Shown piece after piece: positions 1-5,962 of a stretch of 9,921 nucleotides of DNA (position 1 is its first letter; each line of letters begins with the position of its first letter). Origin of the DNA: an uncultured Clostridia bacterium (lineage in GTDB: Bacteria > Bacillota > Clostridia > TANB77 > CAG-508); NCBI GenBank assembly GCA_944386315.1, contig CALXAS010000050.1:1-9921 (forward strand), written 5' to 3'. The translations under genes and the position numbers were made by a program. The notes under the pieces are model-generated. The model had not been told where the DNA came from, made no database searches, and saw nothing but the letters and a program-made list of their open reading frames with translations.

Positions 1-1
1 A

Positions 2-73
2 ATTGGCAATGAAACTCAACAATGGGTAATTAAGATTGCTTTAAGGATATTATATCAAAAATTATGGAAATAA
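2..73 (+). CDS. C-terminal end of an unidentified protein (5' partial)
   Basis: An open frame runs in from the window edge and stops at TAA 71-73, giving 23 residues ending in ILYQKLWK. The tail is basic and hydrophobic and is too short to assign to a family. It is taken as coding because the frame is open to the edge and a terminator-like hairpin follows within 60 bases. It could also be a chance open frame. The stretch 74-128 between it and the hairpin is A-rich and shows no further gene. Confidence 0.35.
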   Translation: MGNETQQWVIKIALRILYQKLWK

Positions 74-128
74 GTAATCACTAAAAAGCAAAATAAAAAG
101 GTAATAAAAAATAAAGCAAATATATAAT

Positions 129-161
129 CCTCCTTGTGAGAAAAAACAAGGAGGAATTTTT
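129..161 (+). terminator. Stem-loop with short T-run, also covering a Shine-Dalgarno
   Basis: CCTCCTTGT (129-137) pairs perfectly with ACAAGGAGG (146-154) around an 8-base loop, followed by AATTTTT. This fits an intrinsic terminator of the partial upstream gene. The 3' arm also contains AAGGAGG, placed 9 bases before an ATG at 164, so the same hairpin could mask a ribosome binding site. Confidence 0.55.
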
Positions 162-163
162 AA

Positions 164-1222
164 ATGCAAAAACATCATAGTTTTAATTATTCTAGCCGGA
201 GTATCCATAGCCATGCTAGTAGGAGAAAATGGAATTATAACGCAGGCACAAAGGGCAAAAGAGGAGACAGAAGAAGCACAAGAAAAAGAAGGTATCGAGT
301 TAGCTCTAACTACTGCAAAGATAGGAGAAAATGGTGAACAAGAATTAGATCAAACTAATTTTCAAAAAGCTAAGGAATAAATGTTAATCCAATATTAAAT
401 AATACGGATGTTAACTATAAAATAACTGATTGGACAGTATATAATATAGATGATTCAACAGGTACAATAGAATTAATTTCAAATAATCCAACAGAAGGTA
501 AAGTATTTTTAGGATATGCACAAGGCTATAATAATGCTGTGTATTTATTAAATGAAGCTTGTAATGAACTATATGGTGATAATGCTAAAGGTATAATAGG
601 AAGAAATATAAATATAGAAGATATCGAAATGAAAATGACGAGTGAAGCCTTGAATACTACTGAAAATTCCGCACATAACTATTTAAATGCTTATGGTTAT
701 AAATATGGCGATCAAGCTAATGAGGCTTATATTTTAAATGCTAGCAGTTATCCTGTTATCTATTTACAAGAAGATTTAAGCGTAATTGATGGAGTAAAAA
801 ATAGTAACGGTATAAAAATATCAAATCAATCTAAATTAATTGAACCGGTTGACACGCCAACTGGAAAACTACAAGCTAATAATAATATTCAACCATATAA
901 TTCATATTGGTATAAAGATAATGAATTTATGAAAAATGCATTTGAACCTTTGAATAATAATTCTGAAAACACGTATTATGATTTAATAATGACTAATGGA
1001 TCAAACACAAACTATTGGATTTCAACAAGAGTTATTGGACTATATGAGAATTCTTGTGGTTTCTCTATAAGATATGTAAATTCAGGAAATATGGGAGCAT
1101 TTTTTACTTGTAGCTCTTATAATAATAATGACACCGATCAAGGACTTGCACTTTCACTTAGACCATTAATTTCAGTTGATGCTTCTTTGATAACTCTAAA
1201 GGATGATGTTGGATGGGAATAG
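164..1222 (+). pseudogene. Type IV pseudopilin-like surface protein, N-terminally truncated and frameshifted
   Basis: From about 177 to 377 one frame encodes IVLIILAGVSIAMLVGENGI and then a Glu/Lys-rich helix (AQRAKEETEEAQEKEG). This is the N-terminal helix pattern of Clostridia pseudopilins, which normally begin with a short basic leader and KGITLIALVIT. Here the leader, the prepilin-peptidase site and half of the hydrophobic helix are missing. The only ATG with a ribosome binding site (164, AAGGAGG at 148-154) is in another frame. The pilin frame stops at 378-380. The protein continues one base out of phase at 374 (GINVNPILNN) for 282 residues to TAA 1220-1222; one extra G near 374 would join the two parts. 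The C-terminal domain is rich in Asn, Tyr and Ser and ends LALSLRPLISVDASLI, a pattern I recall from C-terminal domains of Clostridia pseudopilins. A shorter piece could in principle be translated from GTG 539. I read it as a broken gene; sequencing error could explain the second lesion but not the missing leader. Confidence 0.7.
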
Positions 1223-1251
1223 AATAAATTAAAACACAAAAAATCTTCCAC

Positions 1252-1293
1252 AAAAAATTCAATCATTTTCCAAGAAATGGTTGAATTTTTTTT
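1252..1293 (+). terminator. Intrinsic terminator after the pseudopilin relic
   Basis: AAAAATTCAATCATTT pairs with AAATGGTTGAATTTTT (one G-T wobble) around a 6-base loop TCCAAG and runs into an 8-T tract. It separates the pilin relic from the HD-secD-secF operon. Confidence 0.85.
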
Positions 1294-1309
1294 CTATTTA
1301 AGGTACAAT
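1281..1309 (+). promoter_or_regulatory. Sigma-A-type promoter of the HD-secD-secF operon
   Basis: TTGAAT (1281-1286), a 17-base spacer and TACAAT (1304-1309) match the housekeeping consensus at 4/6 and 5/6 positions. The -35 box lies inside the 3' arm of the upstream terminator. The predicted start near 1316 leaves only about 14 bases of leader, just enough for the TGGAGGAAAA ribosome binding site (1317-1326) of the HD gene. Confidence 0.6.
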
Positions 1310-1329
1310 GAGGCAGTGGAGGAAAACAC

Positions 1330-1989
1330 ATGATAACTTTAGAAGATATTAAGAAAAATGAAGAAGTACAAGAGCTGATTATAGGTGCTCAAAAACAGTT
1401 AAATGTACTGGGCTATACAGAGCATTCTATTAGGCACATTACCATTGTTTCTAATCGTGCAGCAGAAATTTTAAGAGAACTAGAGTATCCACAAGAGAGA
1501 ATAGAACTTGCCAAAATTGCAGGATACATGCATGATATAGGAAATAGTGTGAATCGTGTAGATCATGCCCATTCAGGAGCCATACTTGCCTATGAAATTT
1601 TAAAAGATATGGGAATGGATGTGCAAAGAAGGACAGAAATTATGATGGCAATTGGAAATCATGATGAACAAACAGGGACAGCGGTAAGCGATATATCTGC
1701 AGCACTCATTTTAGCAGATAAGTCAGATGTACATCGAGATAGAGTAGTCAACACCAATATGTCTACTTTCGATAAGCATGATAAAGTAAACTATGCGGTA
1801 ACCAATGCAGACTTTAAAATTAATAAAGAAAAAAGATTAGCCAGTTTAGATTTAACCATAGATACGAAAATTTGTCCTGTGTTAGATTATTTTGAAATAT
1901 TTATGGATAGAACCATGATGAGTAAATATGCAGCAAAATATTTGCACATTTGGTTTGAACTCATTATTAATGGGACAAAGTTGTTGTAA
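1330..1989 (+). CDS. HD-domain metal-dependent phosphohydrolase
   Basis: A cytosolic protein of 219 residues with the metal-ligand pattern of the HD superfamily: His36 in HSIRHITIV, the His68-Asp69 pair in MHDIGNS, His79/His81 in DHAHSGA, His111 in GNHDE and Asp130 in LILADKSD. The superfamily hydrolyses phosphate esters of nucleotides or related substrates; the substrate here cannot be read from sequence. After the HD core (about 30-140) comes a small alpha/beta region ending in FELIINGTKLL. The ATG start has a GGAGG ribosome binding site 7 bases upstream and lies directly behind a promoter. It is the first gene of a tight operon: secD begins 19 bases after its stop. From memory, an HD protein of this kind next to secD recurs in Clostridia, so a link to protein export or envelope homeostasis is possible but unproven. 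Confidence 0.85.
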   Translation: MITLEDIKKNEEVQELIIGAQKQLNVLGYTEHSIRHITIVSNRAAEILRELEYPQERIELAKIAGYMHDIGNSVNRVDHAHSGAILAYEILKDMGMDVQRRTEIMMAIGNHDEQTGTAVSDISAALILADKSDVHRDRVVNTNMSTFDKHDKVNYAVTNADFKINKEKRLASLDLTIDTKICPVLDYFEIFMDRTMMSKYAAKYLHIWFELIINGTKLL

Positions 1990-2008
1990 GAAATAGGAGG
2001 ATAAAAAA

Positions 2009-3445
2009 GTGAAAGTAAATAAAGGCATAAGAATTAGTATTATCATTTTAGTAGTTATATTAATGAGCATTATTTCCTTTGTAGGAATTTATGTACAAAA
2101 CCAAAATAGAATGGAAAATATTGTTCCAGAATATCAATGGGGAATGGATATAGAAGGTTCTAGAAAGATAGTAGTTTCTGTTAGTGATGAGGTAGAAGAA
2201 GTTAGATATGATGCCAATGGAAATGTAATAGCAGATAGCGATACTACTACAGAAGTAGCAAGAACAGAAGAAAATCCAGTAAATACAGAGGAAAGTAAGA
2301 CAGCAGAAAATTATAAAAAATCGAGACAAATTATAGAAAAACGTCTAAAAGAAATGCAAGTAGCAGACTATACTATTCGTGAAAATGAGGAAAATGGAAG
2401 CTTGACCATTCAAATTCCAGAAAATGACGATACAGATATGGTAGTAGGAAACCTTATCACAGTAGGAAAGTTTGAAATTTTAGATGATCAAACAGAAGAA
2501 GTATTAATGACAAATGCAGATATTGCATCTGCCACAGCTGGATACGGAACTACTGCATCAGGAACAACAGCTATTTTTGTGAATATTCAATTTAATAATG
2601 ATGGAAAAGAAAAATTAAGAAATATTACACAACAATATGTAGAAACGCAGGTGCAAACCAATACCGTATCGGAAGATACACAAACCAATGAAGAAGCGCA
2701 AAATACACAGACAAATGGAGAAACAGCAAATACAACAGATACAGAAACACAAACAAAAAGAATTCGTATTAATATAGATGGACAAACTCTTCTTACTACG
2801 TATTTTGAGGAAGAAATTACAGATGGCTTAATACAATTATCTGTTGGTTCTACTAGCAGTAGTACAACAACATCAGAATTACAAAATTATCTAATACAAG
2901 CACAAGCTATGGCTACTATTTTAAACAATGGAGATATGCCACTTACTTATGAAATGGAGCAAAACAAGTTTGTAGCATCTGATATTACTCCTCAAATGCT
3001 ACAAATTGTAGGATATGTTGGGCTTGCCGTACTTGTTATTTTAGTGCTTTATATGATAGTTCGTTATAGAAAAGAAGGATTTTTCTTAGGAATAGCTTTG
3101 CTTGGCTATGTAGCAGCATTATTATTAATTATTCGCTATGCTAATGTAATGGTTACAATAGATGGCATGCTAGCAATTGCATTAGTGACATTAGTTAATT
3201 TCTGGTTCTTAGTGAAATTAATGAAAATGGGGCAAGAAGTAGAAGATGCCAAGATAGCATTTCGCAAAGTAGTACAACATATTGCATGGGTTTTAATACC
3301 AATAGCTGTTATAGCAGTAGTATTTACTTTTGCAGCATGGTTACCTATTTTCAGTTTCGGTATGATAATTTTCTGGGGAATTTTGCTAGGTGTTGTATAC
3401 CATTATATCTTAACCAGAACTTTATGGATAGATATCAAAAAATAG
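2009..3445 (+). CDS. secD: Protein translocase subunit SecD, divergent
   Basis: SecD is the membrane subunit that, with SecF, uses the proton gradient to pull preproteins out of SecYEG. The 478 residues show one N-terminal membrane segment (7-28), an external domain (about 30-325) and five C-terminal segments (about 330-352, 357-377, 380-402, 426-445, 448-468), the usual 1+5 layout. Recognisable features are GMDIEGSRKIVVSV (equivalent of GLDLxGG), the ENYKKSRQIIEKRL helix, IFVNIQFNNDGKEKL and MPLTYEMEQNKFV before the membrane block. Residues 210-250 are a Thr/Asn/Gln/Glu-rich insertion. The normally invariant GMAVDANVLI-type motif in the fourth segment reads ALVTLVNFWFLV, with no Asp. The GTG start has AGGAGG 8 bases upstream and sits 19 bases after the HD gene. 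secF follows within 21 bases. The family call is firm; normal activity is not certain because of the lost motif. Confidence 0.8.
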   Translation: MKVNKGIRISIIILVVILMSIISFVGIYVQNQNRMENIVPEYQWGMDIEGSRKIVVSVSDEVEEVRYDANGNVIADSDTTTEVARTEENPVNTEESKTAENYKKSRQIIEKRLKEMQVADYTIRENEENGSLTIQIPENDDTDMVVGNLITVGKFEILDDQTEEVLMTNADIASATAGYGTTASGTTAIFVNIQFNNDGKEKLRNITQQYVETQVQTNTVSEDTQTNEEAQNTQTNGETANTTDTETQTKRIRINIDGQTLLTTYFEEEITDGLIQLSVGSTSSSTTTSELQNYLIQAQAMATILNNGDMPLTYEMEQNKFVASDITPQMLQIVGYVGLAVLVILVLYMIVRYRKEGFFLGIALLGYVAALLLIIRYANVMVTIDGMLAIALVTLVNFWFLVKLMKMGQEVEDAKIAFRKVVQHIAWVLIPIAVIAVVFTFAAWLPIFSFGMIIFWGILLGVVYHYILTRTLWIDIKK

Positions 3446-3466
3446 AAAATGAAGGAAGGAAAAAAG

Positions 3467-4120
3467 ATGAAAAGAACAATACAAGCAATTATTACATTTA
3501 TATTAATAGCAGGTATACTCATTTTAGCTATTCTAGGACTTAATGTAAGTTTAGATTATTGTGCAAACGAACAAATAGAAATTTATATCGGAAAAGATTT
3601 TGAAAACGAAGATATAAGAAATATTGTAAAAGAAGTAACAGGAAATGAATGGGTAATGATTCAAAAGGTAGAACTATATGAAGATATGGTATCTATCACA
3701 GCGAGAGATTTTTCAGATGAACAAATAGAACAAATTAACCAAAAAATAAATGAAAAATATGAATTAGAAAATACAGTAGAAGATATTACTATTACTCAAA
3801 ATGCTAAAATTCGTGGTAGAGATTTAATAAAGCCATATATTTTACCAATAGCCATTACAATGATAATACTTGCCATTTATGCACTAATTCGTTTTAGAAA
3901 AAATAAAAAATGGAAAGTACTTTTAAAAGTGGTAGGTTATCCAATTTTAGTAGAAGCAATTTATTTAAGTTTATTAGGAATTACAAGACTTCCTATTACA
4001 AGATTTGTACTACCTGTAGCAATGCTTCTTTTTGTAGTAACTATTTTCGTAGTATTTACTCGATTAGAAAACCAAAGAGAGCAGAAAGAGATGAAAGAAA
4101 AACAAAAAAAGAATAAATAA
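3467..4120 (+). CDS. secF: Protein translocase subunit SecF, short and divergent
   Basis: The partner of SecD, with 217 residues from the chosen ATG, against roughly 290-310 in typical SecF. Membrane segment 1 (about 6-26) is followed by SLDYCANEQIEIYI, the equivalent of the DFTGGT-type motif, then a small external domain (30-115). Three more segments follow (about 120-142, 150-172, 177-198) and a Lys/Glu-rich tail. VVFTRLENQRE aligns with the VVFDRIREN motif that follows segment 4 in normal SecF, so the protein ends where segments 5 and 6 should begin. The NDTVVVFD aspartates are absent; Glu163 in segment 3 is a possible substitute for the His-Asp pair there. An upstream ATG at 3449 is in frame, but GAAGGAAGG (3451-3459) overlaps it and is correctly placed for 3467. 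It is the last gene of the operon, closed by a terminator 10 bases later. Confidence 0.7.
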   Translation: MKRTIQAIITFILIAGILILAILGLNVSLDYCANEQIEIYIGKDFENEDIRNIVKEVTGNEWVMIQKVELYEDMVSITARDFSDEQIEQINQKINEKYELENTVEDITITQNAKIRGRDLIKPYILPIAITMIILAIYALIRFRKNKKWKVLLKVVGYPILVEAIYLSLLGITRLPITRFVLPVAMLLFVVTIFVVFTRLENQREQKEMKEKQKKNK

Positions 4121-4130
4121 GAAATTTCAC

Positions 4131-4178
4131 AAAAAATAGACATCCATCATATCATATAACATAGGATGTCTATTTTTT
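4131..4178 (+). terminator. Strong intrinsic terminator after secF
   Basis: AAAAAATAGACATCC (4131-4145) and GGATGTCTATTTTTT (4164-4178) form a perfect 15-bp stem with an 18-base loop, ending in T6. It closes the HD-secD-secF operon. Confidence 0.92.
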
Positions 4179-4208
4179 GTTTGCTTAAAGAAGGGAGTGA
4201 AAATAATA

Positions 4209-4283
4209 ATGAATATGGTATGGATAAAAAATATATGGAAAAGATGTACTCGTCAAATGAAACAAGAAATTGATATGCGGTGA
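4209..4283 (+). other. Short frame with good ribosome binding site, likely 5' part of the rhodanese gene
   Basis: ATG 4209 lies 8 bases after AAGAAGGGAGTG and encodes 24 residues (MNMVWIKNIWKR, then CTRQMKQEIDMR) before TGA 4281-4283. Skipping the single T at 4281 leads straight into the rhodanese frame (EAREMLKTDKE). The short peptide therefore reads as a natural amphipathic N-terminus for that protein rather than an independent gene. Either a base has been gained here, the assembly is wrong, or there is +1 recoding at CGG TGA. Confidence 0.55.
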
Positions 4284-4551
4284 GGCAAGGGAAATGCTAA
4301 AAACCGATAAAGAAATGTTGTTAATAGATGTAAGAAGTCCACAAGAATACAAAGAATCCCATTTAGATGGAGCCATCAATCTTCCTTTATATGATATAGA
4401 ACAAAAAGCACAGGAACAAATAAAGAGAAAAGATACTCCTATCATTATTTATTGCCAGTCAGGTAGTAGAAGTAGAAGAGCAATGCAAATTTTAAGGCAA
4501 GAAGGATATGAAAACTTATATGAAATAAAGGGAGGGTTAGATAATATCTAA
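4270..4551 (+). CDS. Single-domain rhodanese (sulfurtransferase)
   Basis: Rhodanese domains move sulfane sulfur through a persulfide on a catalytic cysteine, usually in the cytosol. Counted from TTG 4270, the 93 residues hold LLIDVRSPQEY (17-27), HLDGAINLPL (31-40) and the active-site loop CQSGSRS (Cys62, pattern CxxGxRS), ending in GYENLYEIKGGLDNI. All parts of the catalytic core are present, and the length is slightly short of GlpE-type proteins (about 108). No ribosome binding site precedes TTG 4270. The well-placed one belongs to the frame at 4209, which would give about 113 residues if joined by a +1 shift. The true product may therefore start at 4209 or the gene may be damaged. The acceptor and pathway are unknown. 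The stop codon lies inside a hairpin shared with the converging ytxC gene. Confidence 0.8.
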   Translation: MICGEAREMLKTDKEMLLIDVRSPQEYKESHLDGAINLPLYDIEQKAQEQIKRKDTPIIIYCQSGSRSRRAMQILRQEGYENLYEIKGGLDNI

Positions 4552-4557
4552 TCCTCC
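4531..4557. terminator. Hairpin between convergent rhodanese and ytxC genes
   Basis: GGAGGGTTAGAT pairs with ATCTAATCCTCC (one wobble) around a 3-base loop. It covers the rhodanese stop (4549-4551) and directly abuts the ytxC stop at 4558. T-tracts are weak on both sides, so it is a plausible but not strong bidirectional terminator. Confidence 0.55.
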
Positions 4558-5407
4558 TTATCTTACATTATTTAAAACACGATATGTCTTACAAATATTA
4601 CAATCCGTGCAAATAGAAATACGATTGGAAAAAATTAATTTTAAAGTATGAATAAATTCGTCTTCTCGGCTGATTAAATGCACTTCTATTTTTTTAGGAA
4701 GGAGGGTAAGTAGAGTATTTAAAGCAAAATCATTAGAAGAAAAGCTAATATCAGAAAGATATTGTGCATTAAAAATGTAGTCATCTAAAACAATTACATT
4801 TTTATTTTCATCTAATAAAATAGACTCTCCATTTGTATAAATTAAGTGAACCAATTTCGTTTGTGGTTCTTTAGAATCAATGTATACTTTCAACAAATTA
4901 ATAAATTCTGTATATTCTTTTTCAATAATAAATTGATTTACAGCAAAATCAACAATTTCCTCTAGTGTTTCTTCATAATCTGGCAGGCGGAAACGAACGA
5001 ACCCCTCTAAAATCATACTTTTTTCATCAGATAAGTAATGAAAAACAGGAGACCAGATTTCTTCTCTTCGAAATTTAAAATTTTCTTTATCATCCGTTTG
5101 AATAATATGATAGCAATTTTCCTCGATTTGTTTTTTTTCCCATTTCTCAAAATAGAAATAATGATATTGCAAAATATTTTTTAATAATAGTGGCTCAAAA
5201 AACAGAACAACGGTATCTACTAAAATATCTGTTAAAAATTGATAAAAACGGGATAGGTCTTCTCCTTTAAAATGAATAATGACATTTTCATATATTTTAA
5301 ACCTGCGATGAATAAAATAAATGTCTTTTAAAGGAATAGAGCCGAAGTCTTTTTAGTAGATAATCTACTATTTGTAAGTTGTCTGTCTTGATACAAAAAG
5401 ATTTCAT
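4558..5407 (-). pseudogene. ytxC: YtxC-family sporulation protein, split by a one-base homopolymer frameshift
   Basis: Reading the minus strand from ATG 5407 (AAAGGGGG about 11 bases upstream) gives MKSFCIKTDNLQIVDYLLK, then 17 out-of-phase residues to a stop at 5299-5297. The next frame continues without a stop as KDFGSIPLKDIYFIHRRF, KIYENVIIHFKGEDLSRFYQ and onward to 4558. Removing one A from the A5 run (T5 at 5350-5354 on the plus strand) joins them into 282 residues, the size I recall for Bacillus YtxC (about 280). Family features include the FKIYENVIIHFKG strand, ILQYHYFYFEKWEKKQI, IWSPVFHYLSDEKSMILEGFVRFRL and the C-terminal CTDCNICKTY. YtxC-like proteins are found in spore formers and classed as putative sporulation proteins; the molecular role is unknown. 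The downstream 204 residues alone could start only at TTG 5172. The lesion may be real or a homopolymer error in the assembly. Confidence 0.8.
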
Positions 5408-5528
5408 CTTAAAAAGGTCCCCCTTTAGTCAAAATAAAATGTTATGTATTTAGTATCTACTAAAAAACCTTAGATATACGTATTTTATGCGAAAAAACAA
5501 ATTTTGGTACTTAAATTTTATATTTCTA

Positions 5529-5557
5529 TTGACTTTTTTAAGAAAAAGCTTTATAAT
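5529..5557 (+). promoter_or_regulatory. Near-consensus promoter of the toxin-antitoxin operon
   Basis: TTGACT (5529-5534), a 17-base spacer and TATAAT (5552-5557) match the housekeeping consensus at 5/6 and 6/6. The start point would lie near 5564, about 40 bases before the toxin ATG. No other gene lies in 5408-5605. Confidence 0.8.
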
Positions 5558-5582
5558 AAAAATGCCATCAAAAAGAGGCACT

Positions 5583-5594
5583 TTTGTTAACAAA
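5583..5594. promoter_or_regulatory. Perfect 12-bp palindrome, candidate operator
   Basis: TTTGTTAACAAA lies about 20-30 bases after the predicted transcription start and overlaps the AAAGGAGG ribosome binding site (5592-5599) of the toxin gene. The position suits autoregulation by the HTH-bearing antitoxin encoded downstream. There is no direct evidence of binding. Confidence 0.4.
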
Positions 5595-5605
5595 GGAGGA
5601 ATGAC

Positions 5606-5947
5606 ATGGACAGCATACAACAACAAATAGTTAGGCAGAAACTTACAATGATAAAGCAACTTGTAACAAAAGATAAAAATGGAGATAAATTTGTACTCGC
5701 AAATAGAGAGAAAAATAGAAATTTTATGCTGGAATATGGACTACTAACTAGCGATATAAAAAACATTATATTAAACCTAGAAGTGAATGATTATTATAAA
5801 GGTCCAGAACAAGATGATGCAGGATTTGAAGGTGAAATATGGATTTTCACTCCTACTTTTCAAAATATGAAATTGTATATAAAAATCAGATTAGCTAATA
5901 ATACTTTAGTAATATGTATATCTATTCATGAGTATGGTATTTATTAA
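5606..5947 (+). CDS. MqsR-like toxin of a type II toxin-antitoxin pair
   Basis: A small cytosolic protein of 113 residues. The C-terminal two thirds follow the MqsR pattern of RelE-fold mRNA interferases: a helix with GLLTSDIKNIILNLEVNDYYKGP (45-67), then GEIWIF (77-81), KLYIKI (89-94) and LVICISIHEY (101-110). Compared from memory with E. coli MqsR (98 residues), the Lys after the aromatic pair (Lys65) and the Tyr of YIK (Tyr91) are kept. The catalytic Gln of IWQD is Ile here, so cleavage activity is inferred, not shown. The ATG has AAAGGAGG 6 bases upstream, and a strong promoter lies about 50 bases ahead. The next gene begins 15 bases later and carries an MqsA-type zinc finger, HTH and Panacea domain, which supports a toxin role. 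It could also belong to a neighbouring RelE-fold family. Confidence 0.7.
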   Translation: MDSIQQQIVRQKLTMIKQLVTKDKNGDKFVLANREKNRNFMLEYGLLTSDIKNIILNLEVNDYYKGPEQDDAGFEGEIWIFTPTFQNMKLYIKIRLANNTLVICISIHEYGIY

Positions 5948-5962
5948 GGAGGTGTAAGTATT

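Noticed and set aside
123..128. TATAAT just before the hairpin at 129
   Set aside because: No acceptable -35 box at 16-18 bases upstream (around 100-105) in very A-rich sequence.
164..340. Open frame of about 57 codons from ATG 164 with a good ribosome binding site
   Set aside because: It is very Arg/Ser-rich and out of phase with the recognisable pilin helix, so it is the aftermath of a deletion rather than a gene.
3286..3543. Plus-strand open frame of 85 codons overlapping the secD/secF junction
   Set aside because: It is an out-of-phase shadow of secD and secF; both real frames have ribosome binding sites and family matches.
4181..4209. TTGCTT and TAATAA, 17 bases apart, as a promoter for the rhodanese gene
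   Set aside because: The -10 box is poor and would overlap the ATG at 4209, making the well-formed ribosome binding site meaningless.
5353..5369. Palindrome TAGTAGAT-A-ATCTACTA
   Set aside because: It lies inside ytxC coding (IVDYLL), so the symmetry is explained by codons; no functional role is indicated.
5408..5605. Sporulation-type (sigma E or G) promoter for ytxC on the minus strand
   Set aside because: CATAAAAT-like elements are present but no matching -35 at the right distance; not supportable by eye.
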